A stretch of 64,000 nucleotides of DNA from Chlorokybus atmophyticus (GCA_009103225.1 RHPI01003041.1:1-64000), one strand, 5' to 3'. Positions 37,246 to 48,142 are shown, numbered from the stretch's first letter. Numbers and translations: made by a program. The notes: generated by a model not told the origin, from the letters alone.

Positions 37246-37746
37246 ATGGCTAGGGTGGCACCAGCTTTATTCCTTCTTGCTGCAATCACGACTGCATCTG
37301 CTGGAGTCTGCCATCCTTCAGTGACGCTGGGGGGCCTTGTATACAAAGTCAGTAACATCCCGAGAGCACACATGAGCCACGCAATCAGTCATGGAACACA
37401 CACGCAAGCGTGTACCTCTTGCATGGCCGCCTGTTCAGAAGGAAAGTTGTCATCAACGGGTCCAACCGTCTGCACCGATTGCTGTCCAGCCTGTGACCTG
37501 AAATGCACAATTAGCACCATTATGTACGCATGCACTGCTACAAATGAGAGCACGTGCAAACACAAAGCTTACTCTACAATTCGCAATTGCTTCTTATGTC
37601 TACATGTGGAAGACTTTGCTGGTTGCAATTATAGAGTCATGCAGTTGAAAGCATACGTTGCTTGGCATTTAAGCTCTGCGGGGTTGCCTCCAACTCACCG
37701 CAAGTTGCAAGGCCAGTTGAATCTGGAACTGCAACATGACACATAA
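37246..37746 (+). CDS. Hypothetical Cys-rich secreted protein or first exon
   Basis: 166 codons. The start MARVAPALFLLAAITTASA looks like a cleavable signal peptide, and about 17 Cys residues follow. No known domain was recognised. A GT-containing word at about 37350 could be a donor, in which case only the first part is coding. It lies in repeat-rich DNA and may be a chance frame; the signal peptide is the only support. Confidence 0.25.
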   Translation: MARVAPALFLLAAITTASAGVCHPSVTLGGLVYKVSNIPRAHMSHAISHGTHTQACTSCMAACSEGKLSSTGPTVCTDCCPACDLKCTISTIMYACTATNESTCKHKAYSTIRNCFLCLHVEDFAGCNYRVMQLKAYVAWHLSSAGLPPTHRKLQGQLNLELQHDT

Positions 37747-39268
37747 GTATGTACATGTCGTTGGCTAATATCAGTTGTCATGTGCCTGCCAAACTGCTCA
37801 GGTAGTGGATAGGTAGCGGATCAGCAAGTGCACAACCAAAGCCATGAAGCAAGCATGTACCTGCTTGAATGCAATGAACTTCGTTTGCAACTGGTCCAGC
37901 AAAGTTGCCCTGCACGGTTGTGGGTTGACATCGCCTCCAAGAATAGATGAGTCACCTGAACAACAACGAGATTGATTGTGCATGTGCGTACACAAGCAAC
38001 GCTGGTTGCTCAACCCACATCATTCTGTGCAAGCATGCAAACTGCTCTGACACAGGACAAAGCGGCTGTAGCTACTGCTGCGGTTGATGCCATGGCTGCT
38101 CAGGCTGTTGTTGATTTGCAGTCGTGAAGTTATAGCAGCAGCAGCAGCAGTAACATCAAGTAACATCACAACCATCTCAACTACCACCATTGTAACAACA
38201 ATGACACAAACGACAACATTGCCAAACTGTGGTCTGCAACAACGGCAGCAGCACCGGCAATGTGAGGCGCTGCACAGTAGCGGTTAGAGCTTAAGCGTAG
38301 CTGCTCTTACCAATGCCACCGACAAAAGTAGCTTACAGCAAGCCATGCAATGCAATGAAGCTTCGACACCAGCGTATGTAATAGGCCTACCCTCAGCACC
38401 GCCGCCTCTAGCTCCAGAACTCTGCGCTTCGAAGCTTGCCGTTTGCAACGCAATGCCGCAAGCAGTGCCTCAGTGCGACCCATAGCGACTAGGGTTTCAG
38501 CATAGGATAAGCACAGTTTCGTACTTACCGCTCTGCTGCTGACGTGTGCAGGACCGCGACCAAATGCCAGATGGTCGTTGCATAGCATTCAACAGAAGGA
38601 CGCGCGATAGTTGCCATGTCAGGTCGCAAGACAACGTTGGTGTACGAACCAGACCTGGTCATAGCGACTGTCACTTGTTGTACCAGTGCTGCCCTGGCTT
38701 ATAGGCCGCAGGGTATGCTACCAGCTTTGGTCCTATTGCTCAAGCCGCGTGCTGACCAGTGCTGCACTGGGTCGCAGGCCGCGGGGCCCGTGACCAGCCC
38801 TGGTCCGGTCTATGGGACCATACCGTTCGGCTGCGCGGCAGGACCACCGGTGGTCCGGTCACGCCGGACCAGTCACGGCACTGGTCCGCCACAGCGTACC
38901 AGACGCGGTCTGCGGACCGCGTACGACTGGTCTGCGCGTAAAAAGCCATGTGCATGCACAGGGACTGGCATTGCCAGCACTGTTCAATGGTACGAACTGC
39001 CACTGTACAAATGTACCATTTTAGTGGTATCTTCTGGCAAAGGCATCTTCGTACCATTAAAATGGTTCAATCAGAATATTTATGCAGAGACTCACCCTGG
39101 ACGTGCAATGGCTCAATCGTACCATGGTAACGGTGCGACGGAGCCAGTAAATGGCGGCCAAGTTTCCTGCCTCTGGCATGCAAGGGAAGCATTGGCGGCG
39201 GCGGTGCGTGTTGCTGGATATGATGCAGGTTACATTGGCGACACCCGTATCGACGTCAGTAGTGAGAT
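37747..39268. other. Intergenic, with GGTCC-rich and TACCA-rich palindromes
   Basis: About 38680-38930 is rich in ACCAGTGCTGC and GGTCCGG words in partial direct and inverted repeats. About 38985-39130 has GTACCATTTTAGTGGTA-like inverted repeats resembling those near 23200. The long plus frame through it (38616-39506) has no recognisable motif and overlaps the zinc-finger frame of the downstream transposase. Confidence 0.4.
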
Positions 39269-41683
39269 ATGGGAGTCCTTTGTCCGTATTGCCACATGCG
39301 CTTCGCCATACGCAGCTCGGTCTACATGCACATTGTTAGCAGCAGGGTGTGCAAGCAAATCAAGCTGTATGTCGGCCAGCGTCCATTACAGTACGATGCG
39401 GGTCATGTTAAACCGGGGAGTTCGATCCAGGATGCGCACATGCTTGATACTGAAGGATTCCTCCAGGAGACACACGCACAGCAGCAACAGGAGGAGGAGA
39501 AAGTGAACGAGAACCTTCGATATGTGCGTGTGCCTGAGAAACCTGTGGCACGTCAACATGGAAGTGGAGGCGTCCCTTCGCACGCGTCGGAATCCAGGTG
39601 GTATGGCTCGGAGCATGCTCTTGCAGTGGCATTCGTGCAGTGCAACAACAGCCAAGGCCTGTCGGCCTCCAACATGGGGCGGATCATTAAGTGCATCCGA
39701 GATGCACACTTCTTGACGGAAGAGCTCCAGTGGGAGACCGGTGTGCATGTGGCCAGCTACCTCCGGACCACAATTGCTTTCTCTTAGTCTAAGGTGTGTT
39801 CACGGTGTGCGGTGCATGTGCTTCAACCATTAGAGCCATGTCACATATGCACATGCGAGTGTGCTGCCGTATCAGAACTACGTGACGGCTGACCTGCGCA
39901 AGCCTGGAGACCCTGAGGATCAGGACATCAGCGTCACATATATGCCGGCCAAGGTCTGTGAAATGCAGTACCTAATGCAGTATCGATGCAGTAACTATTC
40001 TGAGGCCAGCGTAGTAAGTAATGCTCTTGGTCAGGGCAGGTATGGCTCGCGCGGTTGTATGGCAATCCACATGCCGCCAATGGCTTCAATCTCCAGTACA
40101 GTGGTGACGAGCACAGCTTTGGCCAACCTTCCACGGGCGATTAGTGAAAGAATGTGGAGGTGGATTTGAGGAGAGAGGTGGGCGAAGCGTCCTACTTGGC
40201 GCCTGCCATTCTGTACAGTGACAAGACCACGCTGGATAGCGCGGGCAAACGCTCTAGCTACCCTCTGATGGCATCACTTGCCCAACTACAGTTGGGACAT
40301 GTATGCAACATGGGGGTTGATTTGATGACGCTTCTGCCGGTGGTTCACGAAGTGGCCGGGCATCCCACCTGGGCGCAGGGCAAGGAATCGTTCTCAATTT
40401 TAAAACGTGAGACTTTTCATGACGTTTTGAAAGAATGTGGAGGTGGATTTGAGGAGAGAGGTGGGCGAAGCGTCCTACTTGGCGCCTTCCATTCTGTACA
40501 GTGACAAGACCACGCTGGATAGCGCGGGCAAACGCTCTGACTACCCTCTGATGGCATCGCTTGCCAAGTACAGTCGGGACATGTATGCTAGCAATATGGG
40601 GGTTGTTATCATAGCGCTTTTGCCGGCGGTTCACGCAGTGGCCGGGCATCCCACCTGGGCGTTGAGCAAGGAATCCTTCTCATTTTAAAAACGTGAGATT
40701 TTTCATGACGCTTTGAATGTAGTGGTAGGGGATGTGAAGCGGGCGAGCTAGGAAGGTCTGCAGCTCATCGACCTAAATGGCATCGAGCGTCGTGTGTTTA
40801 CTGCGCTTGCCAACTACATCAGCGACTTGCAGATAGTGGGCATGCATGGTTGTGACCGGATGCAACCTGTCAGCAAACAGTGCATGGAGGATGTTGTCAG
40901 TAGAGCATCTGAATTTGTTGTGTTGCAGGAGACTGCCACACTTGCACGCACTGTGTTAAGCAACCAAATACGACATCCTTGCAATGTTTGTCTCATCACC
41001 AGATCTATTGGAAATGGATGAGGACCGGGAATTGAGAACCGAGACTTTCTACACATCAGCAATACATCAGCTGCGGGCGGACCTGCATAGCGGTGTTAGG
41101 AATGCACGCCAGACAGTCGAGGCTTTTAAAGAGCAGCACTCCATGCATGTCGAGGAGGTAATGATCAAATTACCGGCATTTGTGAGGATGAAGGGCTTTC
41201 CTGGGAGCCACTGGAGGAGGGAACAACTGGAGTTGGCCAACGGGTGGCGTGCTGTTCGCGTGGTGAATAGAGGCGCAGCGGTGTACATGACATTCGAAGT
41301 CAGCATGGCGCGCGCAACTGGGATGTTTTATGGGCGGCCTTGGTTCTCTACACTTGAGTTGGAAGGTGATGAAGACGGTGTGAACGTGACGTGGTGGGCT
41401 CAGGCACTCCTTTTTTTGCGCGTGGTGGTGTGGGGTGGTAGCGGCGAGCGCGTGTGGAAAGAGGTCGTGTTTGTTTGCTGGTACACGAAACTGGATGTGA
41501 CGAGCGACACAAAGTGCATTGCTCTGAAATGGGAAAAGGATCGAGGGGATCCACATCTCGATGTCGTGACTCTAAAGCAAGTAAGAGGCATTGTCCAGCT
41601 GCTCCCCAATTTGACAAGGACAGCGCCCGTGTACAAGAGGGCAAGTATTGGGTGAACGTTCACTGCACTGCCATGTGACACAT
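39269..41683 (+). pseudogene. Plavaka-like DNA transposase, decayed
   Basis: The N-terminal frame (39269-39787) starts with a C2H2-like finger, LCPYCHMRFAIRSSVYMH, as Plavaka transposases often do. Later segments include APAILYSDKTTLD followed by KRSSYPLMASLA, the family's signature SDKT core. The last segment (40984 onwards) has FYGRPWFSTLELEG, KCIALKWEKD, LDVVTLKQVRGIVQLLPNL and an end KYWVNVHCTAM. Upstream of the core, STGD is followed by TAG TGA where Trp-Trp is expected, explained by two G-to-A changes. A 283-bp tandem duplication breaks the frame. Plavaka belongs to the CACTA-like transposons and is best known from fungi. The chromovirus begins just after the stop. Confidence 0.7.
40147..40712 (+). 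repeat. 283-bp tandem duplication inside the Plavaka-like transposase
   Basis: The block 40147-40429 is repeated at 40430-about 40712, covering the SDKT core. The copies differ by several substitutions and a 2-bp change, so the duplication is real and not recent. The period is not a multiple of three. Confidence 0.85.
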
Positions 41684-41685
41684 GT

Positions 41686-42334
41686 TGTAACGATGCTCGT
41701 GCTGTTTGAACACCTCACCAGAGCTACCAGCCTGATGAACGAGCTAGGATGCAACTGAGCACACTAATGGCGCTATGACACGTGCACCTACTCGCAATCA
41801 ATCAATCAACAGTATTCGCACCGTGGGGTTGAACACCTTGAGGGCAATGTAGGCGCCTCAAAGCTTGTGGGGCAGTCCGGTCCGTGCAAGAGCTGTAGCA
41901 AAAGCACACCCACGCGCACACATGCACCGTGGATGCAAACTACACAAGCATGCGCACACCGTCCACAACAAGAGCAATAACTTAATTTCCACTTGGTCCA
42001 ATCTCCCTAATAGCAGTATACTAGCTACTTGTATACCTAAGAGGCTTCACTATCATTTTAGAAGTCAACTATGTTGATTCCACCGCGAACACATGCTCAA
42101 AAACACGTGAATTAGCTGTTTAAACTGCGTCGGCGCATGGAAACTGTCAACGGTGATCAAATGTCAGCGCATAACGCTCGCGTGACCTTTTTTACGCGCG
42201 CCCTTGATGTAGGAATAACCCGGCGACTTGGGACTTTATAAGCATAACGCGTCAGGCCTGTTAAACAGGGCTGTTTTGGGGTAAAAGGGCTAGAAATTCA
42301 GCTTAAAAGCAAGTGTAATACCAACTTTGTTACA
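41686..42334 (-). repeat. Chromovirus 3' LTR
   Basis: 649 bp, TGTAAC to GTTACA. Differs from the partner LTR by a few substitutions and small indels. Confidence 0.95.
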
Positions 42335-42350
42335 ACTCCTCCCCGCTCAC
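42335..42350 (-). promoter_or_regulatory. Chromovirus polypurine tract
   Basis: Minus-strand GAGCGGGGAGGAGT lies immediately before the 3' LTR, where plus-strand DNA synthesis would be primed. Confidence 0.8.
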
Positions 42351-43348
42351 AGAAGCTTCGTCCTCGAAGCTGCACTACGGCGTGCATGATATCTTTCGAG
42401 GATGGCAGGGGCATTTGCTAAATGCTCTGCGGGTTCCCAAGTCGACTCGTATACAGGATAGCCAACCCACTTGACCAAATACTGTCTTATGCCCTCGTAC
42501 AGCATCATCTAAAATGTCTTCCACTTCGAACTCCGCATGCGAGTTGTCAATAACAACAGCAGGAGGCTCACCGACATAAGGCTTTAAGAGGCTCATATGA
42601 AAGACTGGATGTGCGCGCATAGTGGGTGGCAAGTCCAACTTGTACGCAACAGAAAACACCGCTTCTATGACTTGAAAGGGACCAATCCACCAGTCCGACA
42701 GCTTTCATACAGATGTAAGCAGGGGTAGATGTTTAGCAGACAATAGTACCCAATCACCAACTGCAAAGGAGAGTTCTCGGCGATGAGTGTCTGCAGACTG
42801 TTTCTGCCTGTTTTGCGCTGTCAATGCAGAGTCGCGGACAAACTTCAACCTTTCGGCTCTGTAGAAGCACTTTTGCTATTGTTGATGCTGAACTCCATAA
42901 TGTCCAGCCAATCATCCCAATCCTTTTGCTGAGTACTAACAAAGCAACGAAGGGTATCTTCAACAACTCTATTAGCCCTTTCAATCTGACCGTCCGTCTG
43001 AGGGTGAAAAGCAGTGCTGAAGCTCAGTTGGGTGCCGAGACCCTTATGCAAGGCACGCCAAAAGTTGCCAGTAAATCGAGGGTCTCTGTCACTCACAATC
43101 ACCTTGGGAAGTCCATGGTGTTTAAACACATGCTTCATAAACATCTTGCCGTCTCAGGAGCAGTACAAGAGGATGTGCAAGGTACCAGCCGCACCATTTT
43201 ACTCAACTTGTCGACAAATACAAGTATGCCATCGTAGCCAGCAGTGGATACAACATGGCCAAGGTACTCCACCTCATCAAGAAGAAACTCACACTTTGGG
43301 AGTTGTGCGTATAACCGGTGTTCTCGCAGACGTTGCACCACCTGCTTC
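42347..43348 (-). pseudogene. Chromovirus 3' pol: RT end, integrase, chromodomain
   Basis: From 43348 down: LPKCEFLLDEVEYLGHVVS (RT thumb side) fused directly to YDGILVFVDKLSKMVRLVP of the integrase core, so RNase H and the integrase zinc domain are deleted. The next frame has VIVSDRDPRFTGNFW and HPQTDGQIERANR (second Asp and Glu of DDE). Then HPVFHMSLLKPYVG and a chromodomain: FEVEDILDD and, after a one-base frameshift, YLVKWVGYP, STWEPAEHL and ILERYHA. Chromodomains steer chromoviruses to marked chromatin. The frame ends with TGA at 42347-42349. Confidence 0.9.
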
Positions 43349-43352
43349 AATA

Positions 43353-44186
43353 TGTCGGGTCGAGGGGAGTCGAGGGTCACACTGTCTCGGCCAGCTGCAG
43401 GGACAGACACGCTTGCTAGACATGCTACTGCGCCTCCTTTGTAACGCGCAGCAAAAGCAAAAGATAACCCAACCCTCATGGTGACAAGTGCCATGTGCAG
43501 CTGGTCTGCTGCTGCCGGGTAGTATGGACAGGTGGAGTCAGTGTTCTCCCTAGTGTACATGCTGTGCTGTAGGACACACAGTCAACAAGCCACTACTATA
43601 AGTAATTCTGTTTACACAGTTCTTTACATGAGTGGAAGAGAGAGATTAGACTGTTAAGTGAGGTGAATGAGCAAGCAACACGTGGATGCTATGCCCGGAC
43701 TGATGCCAACAAGCACACCGCGACCGAGTACACCAAGCTCACAACAAGGACAAGCACAGTGCACAGAAACATGCACAGGCTCTCACACGGTGAGGGGATT
43801 CCTGGGAGCCGGGACGGCGTGTTTCGTGCTTCAAGTCGCTTCACACGCTCTTAGCTTTCTCACTCACAGTGTCACCAGCTGATCTGGTGAACACTGTGCC
43901 TACTTATACAAGTCAACTCAGGACTGTCCAGAACATAAGCTAACGGTCATTTCGAGGCAATATCTACAAGAAATCCCCACTCGATATAGAACCCAACTTA
44001 TAACTGAACTCACAACCGAACAGCTACGCGCGGTGCCTATGTAGGCTATGGTCATGAGCTACTCTAGAGACATGACCTAGCTATTGGTCAGTGACGCGCG
44101 CGGGTTGCCAGGCTGGTAAGCCGGGCGAGGGTCTCGCTGTAGGCATGCCCGATGAAGACTGGCATGCCCGGGTGATAGGCATGACA
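43353..44186 (-). repeat. LTR of the nested element, full copy
   Basis: 834 bp, TGTC to GACA. It matches the joined halves 44189-44429 and 59649-60257 closely. Confidence 0.88.
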
Positions 44187-44188
44187 GC

Positions 44189-44429
44189 TGTCGGGTCGAG
44201 GGAAGTCGAGGGTCACGCTGTCTCGGCCAGCTGCAGGGACAGACATGCTTGCTATACATGCTACTGCGCCACCTTTGTAACGCGCAACAAAAGCAAAAGA
44301 TAACCCAACCCTCATGGTGACAAGTGCTTTATGCAGCTGGTCTGCTGCTGCCGGGTAGTACAGACAGGTGGAGTCGGTGTTCTCCCTAGTGTACATGCTG
44401 TGCTGTAGGACACACAGTCAACAAGCCAC
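44189..44429 (-). repeat. Split LTR, left part
   Basis: Matches 43353-43595. It follows the full LTR after GC and stops at AGTCAACAAGCCAC, beyond which methyltransferase-element DNA begins with a G-rich polypurine tract on the minus strand. Confidence 0.85.
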
Positions 44430-44473
44430 CCCCCCTGGGCTCTGGGGGAGGTTCCAGCTCCAGAGCTCAGCTG

Positions 44474-45920
44474 CTAACGCAAGTGAGGAGGGCCGTTGGT
44501 ACGGCAATCGTCACACCAATACTCCTCCATGGGTATCGCGTCCAAAGGTGGCTCCAGGCAGTAGCAATGCAGGCCCTTGTTGCAGCCATCGCAGAGCATC
44601 ATAAATGCGTCGTCGCCGGCGCTGCCGCAGCGTTCACAGCGTGTGCTGCGTGCGGGACGAGGGTGCTGGATACGCCCGAAGTCGGCTACGTAAGGAAGGT
44701 GACATGGCGCACAGTTCACCATATTGTCCTTCAACCTCTCTCCGTTTTGAACAAGGAGGTCCAGCACCCCTGTGGGGTACACTTTGAGCACCTTATAGAC
44801 GGTGCGGCCCACGGAGGTGTCGAGCGTGTCTTTGGTGGCTGCCATGCGATAGGCAAAGTCCCGTGCTTGGAACCGCCGTTGGCGCTCCTTGTAGAAGCCG
44901 CTGCGTACGCGCTCGTAGCGCAGCGTGTCGCGCTGCTGCGCGATGCGCAGGTTGTTGAAGGCCATGGGGACGGTGCGCTCAAAAAGCGCGGCGCGCGTGG
45001 TGATGTCGTGGTGCAACCAGTCAGGGTCGTCGAGGTTGTTCACGACGCGATCCACCTCCTGCTGCGCACGGAAGGGGAGCAATGGTGGTCGCCCGAACAG
45101 CAGATAGTACGGGCTATACTCACGCAGCGCCGCCTGCTTTGACAATCGATCCGAGGGCCACCCATGGGAGGTGGTCATCCCAAGTGTTCTTCTCGTTCTC
45201 AAGCACGTACTTGCGGAGTGCCTTCTTGATGGTCTGCACTGTACGCTCGGCGAGACCGTCGGCTTGAGGGTGATCACGCGAGGTACGACGGTGGTTGATG
45301 TAATATTTGTCAAAGAGGGTGTTGAACTCCCCTCTGAACTCAATACCTTGGTCAGTGATGACCTCGGCGCAGCTGCCAAATCGGCTGAGAACGTGAGAGA
45401 AGGAAGGCTTGAGACACCCCCCTGCTGCTCTTGTTGGGTAATGGTACCAGCTCCACCCATTTGGAGAAGTGCTTGATCATGACCAGGATGTAACGGTTGC
45501 CACGCGCTGAGGGTGCCAAGTCCCCCAAAATGTCGAGCCCCCATCGGTAAAAGAGACCGGAGATGGGGAGTGGGTGCAATGTGGCGCTACGCGTGTTGAG
45601 GCTGGCGCGCACCATGTCACACTGCTGGCAGTGGCTGACGAACCCCTGCACCTGTTTCGTTAACCCATACCACCAATATTGTGCACTAGGCTGCCTATAC
45701 GCTTGACACCGAAGTGTCCAAGCTTAGTGTGGAGGGAAGTGATGATGCCCTCGCGCGTGACTGGTGTCGGCACTTCCTTGTCTTCGTCATGGAAGCGGCG
45801 ATACAGCTTGTCACCTGCCCATCGATAGCGACGGGTGCATTGGTTGACACGGTCCTTCTCTCGGGCACTCATGCCGGAGGGAAGCTAGCCACTTTGAAGA
45901 AAGGAAAGTGATGGCTTGTC
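44474..45920 (-). pseudogene. Integrase with C-terminal PHD finger (methyltransferase element)
   Basis: From 45920: an H2C2-type zinc region with SLHTKLGHFGVKRI, then CQQCDMVRASLN, the core with LDILGDLAPSA and ITDQGIEFRGEF, and HPQADGLAERTVQTIKKAL, giving the DDE residues. A frameshift near 45400 breaks it. The tail (45140-44474) reads YYLLFGRPPLLPF, a basic helical region, and then a PHD finger at about 44640-44500: RCERCGSAGDD, CDGCNKGLHCYCLEP and YWCDDC, with all eight zinc ligands present. PHD fingers usually bind histone H3 tails, so a role in choosing insertion sites is plausible inference. Confidence 0.88.
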
Positions 45921-45925
45921 CCGCC

Positions 45926-46327
45926 TGTTGAAGATATTCCTACATCCGGTCAGCCTGCCCTGCATACAAGAGAGAAGAGAAGGGACCTCGATGGGAGGAC
46001 CTCGAAGACTCCGGACATAAAGGTCCTGCCGCGGACTGCAGAGAAGGGTCCTAGGAGAATCGTCATATCTCCTAGAATACTCAGTCATTTGAGACGTGGC
46101 ATAGCTTGTTGAAAAGCTTATTAAGTTAGCTACGTGGCACATCTTACAGCGTAGGATTCGGTTCAGTAGATCGGACGCTGTTGCGTGTAGACCAGCAGTG
46201 TGTACAAACTGTGTACTGACTGGCGGGTATATAACCCCGCGGTTTGTTGGTAATAAATCGGGAAGTGTGTTGCCTTCTCCTGTGTGTCATTGCTTGCCCT
46301 CTTCACTTGCATGCTTGCTTCTCAACA
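45926..46327 (+). repeat. 5' LTR of copia 3
   Basis: 402 bp, TGTTGAAG to CTCAACA. A GGTATATAACC word at about 46228 could be the TATA element. Confidence 0.95.
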
Positions 46328-46340
46328 GGTTATGGGCCCA
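46328..46340 (+). promoter_or_regulatory. Primer-binding site of copia 3
   Basis: GGTTATGGGCCCA directly follows the LTR. It is complementary to the anticodon arm, not the 3' end, of initiator tRNA-Met, so priming would use a tRNA half. Confidence 0.78.
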
Positions 46341-46344
46341 CACT

Positions 46345-46620
46345 ACGCGTGAAGAGTGTGAGAAAGAGAAAGAAAGCGAAGTGAAGAAAAGTGACAAAGT
46401 GCATTGAAGTGAAAATCGAAGTCACTCAAGATTGAAGAGTGAAGAGAAGACCGAAGTCACTCAAGACTGAAGGCGCTGAAGAGTGAAGTGAAGACCGAAG
46501 TCATTCAAGACCGAAGTCATTGAAGTCACTCAAGAGTGAAGTGTAGATTAAAGATACTGAAGTCAACAAAGTCACTCAAGTCACAACACGTGAAGATTAT
46601 CAAAGCAAGTCTCAAGTGCT
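46345..46620 (+). repeat. Purine-rich repeats in the copia 3 leader
   Basis: Irregular repeats of GAAGTCACTCAAGA and GTGAAGAG-like words fill the untranslated leader before gag. The strand is strongly A/G-biased. A packaging or translation role is possible but not shown. Confidence 0.7.
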
Positions 46621-46650
46621 AACTGCAAGAAGAAAGCAGGCGCGGCAAAG

Positions 46651-47388
46651 ATGGAGGCAAGCTACGATAAAGGGCTGATCACAAAGCTGGACACAAACAA
46701 CTACAGCACTTGGTGCGTAGAGATGAAGGCACTACTTATCCACAAGAAGATGTGGAAGTATGTTGACCCGAAGGCATCTGCACCAAGAGCAGGAGAAGAA
46801 AGCATCTGGCTTGAACACTCAGTTGAAGCACATTCCTTGATGGTGCTTAACTGCAAGCCACATCACTTTCCCATGCTCACAGCATGTGAAGATGGCAGAC
46901 AAGCTTGGGAGAAGCTTGCAGCCGTATTTCAAGCCAAGAACAACGCCAGAAAGATACAATTACGCAAGCAGCTAAGCGCGCTTCATAAAGAGACGGCCGA
47001 GCCGGTCACAAAGTATGTTGCACGTGCGAGAGAGCTGTGGGCGGACCTCATCAACGTCGGCCACAAGATGGAAGAGACGGAGGTCGTATTGGCGATTGTT
47101 GCAGGACTGCCATTAGAGTACGAAGTTGTCGCTACTCTGCTCGAGACATCGTCATCGGAGCTAACCCTAGACGATGTGCTACCCAAGTTGCTCACTGTGG
47201 AGCAACGCGTCTCAAAGAAGGAAGAGCAAGCGGACTCTGTGGCCTTCTACACACGAGACAAATACGAGAAATTAAGCAACTATGAAGACAAGAACAAGGC
47301 GAAAGGCAGCAACTCAAAGTTCAAAAATCTCACATGCCACTATTGTGGTATTAAAGGACATATCTCAAAGGATTGTCGTAAGCGGTAA
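46651..47388 (+). CDS. Copia 3 Gag
   Basis: 245 residues from MEASYDKGLITKLDT, with WCVEMKALLIHKKMWKYV (copia-type gag), WADLINVGHKMEETEVVL and the zinc knuckle CHYCGIKGHISKDC near the end. The frame ends at TAA (47386-47388) right after the knuckle, but the pol reading continues in the same frame after it. Gag would assemble the particle. The clean frame fits a young element. Confidence 0.88.
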   Translation: MEASYDKGLITKLDTNNYSTWCVEMKALLIHKKMWKYVDPKASAPRAGEESIWLEHSVEAHSLMVLNCKPHHFPMLTACEDGRQAWEKLAAVFQAKNNARKIQLRKQLSALHKETAEPVTKYVARARELWADLINVGHKMEETEVVLAIVAGLPLEYEVVATLLETSSSELTLDDVLPKLLTVEQRVSKKEEQADSVAFYTRDKYEKLSNYEDKNKAKGSNSKFKNLTCHYCGIKGHISKDCRKR

Positions 47389-48142
47389 CGAGAGCAATCT
47401 GAAGCAGGCACCAGTAGCAACGCTCAACGCAAAGAAAAGGGTGTTGCATTTACTGCCTCAAGGAAGTTTGATACAACTTCATGGGCAATTGACTCAGGCT
47501 GTGACCAGCATCTCACACCGCACAAGGAGGTGATGGAGAACTACAGGAAGATGTCAACCACAAGGAAGGTGGAAGGCTTTAGTGGTCACGAGTTGGAAGC
47601 AATAGGAGTTGGTGAAGTNAGGCTCAATGCAAGATTGGTGATCGAGACATCGTCATCGGAGCTAACCCTAGACGATGTGCTACCCAAGTTGCTCACTGTG
47701 GAGCAACGCGTCTTAAAGAAGGAAGAGCAAGCGGACTCTGTGGCCTTCTACACACGAGACAAATACGAGAAATTAAGCAACTATGAAGACAAGAACAAGG
47801 CGAAAGGCAGCAACTCAAAGTTCAAAAATCTCACATGCCACTATTGTGGTATTAAAGGACATATCTCAAAGGATTGTCGTAAGCGGTAACGAGAGCAATC
47901 TGAAGCAGGCACCAGTAGCAACGCTCAACGCAAAGAAAAGGGTGTTGCATTTACTGCCTCAAGGAAATTTGATACAACTTCATGGGCAATTGACTCAGGC
48001 TGTGACCAGCATCTCACACCGCACAAGGAGGTGATGGAGAACTACAGGAAGATGTCAACCACAAGGAAGGTGGAAGGCTTTAGTGGTCACGAGTTGGAAG
48101 CAATAGGAGTTGGTGAAGTGAGGCTTCAATGCAAGATTGGTG
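47141..48142 (+). repeat. 501-bp tandem duplication in copia 3, with an unknown base
   Basis: 47141-47641 is repeated at 47642-48142 with very few differences. An N at 47619 and a one-base loss next to it mark the join. The duplicated part spans the end of gag, the TAA and the protease start. Overlapping reads or contigs joined wrongly are the likeliest cause; a true duplication cannot be excluded. Confidence 0.85.

Noticed and set aside
38616-39506. 296-codon pl frame on the plus strand
   Set aside because: No motif, built largely on GGTCC-rich repeats, and it overlaps the zinc-finger frame of the Plavaka-like transposase.
43135-44396. Additional RT coding frames (MYTRENTDST type) as part of an element's pol
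   Set aside because: These frames translate the duplicated LTR segment (43353-43595 and 44189-44429), not a protein domain.
46345-46620. CRISPR-like array
   Set aside because: The repeats are irregular, adjacent and lie in a retrotransposon leader of a eukaryote.
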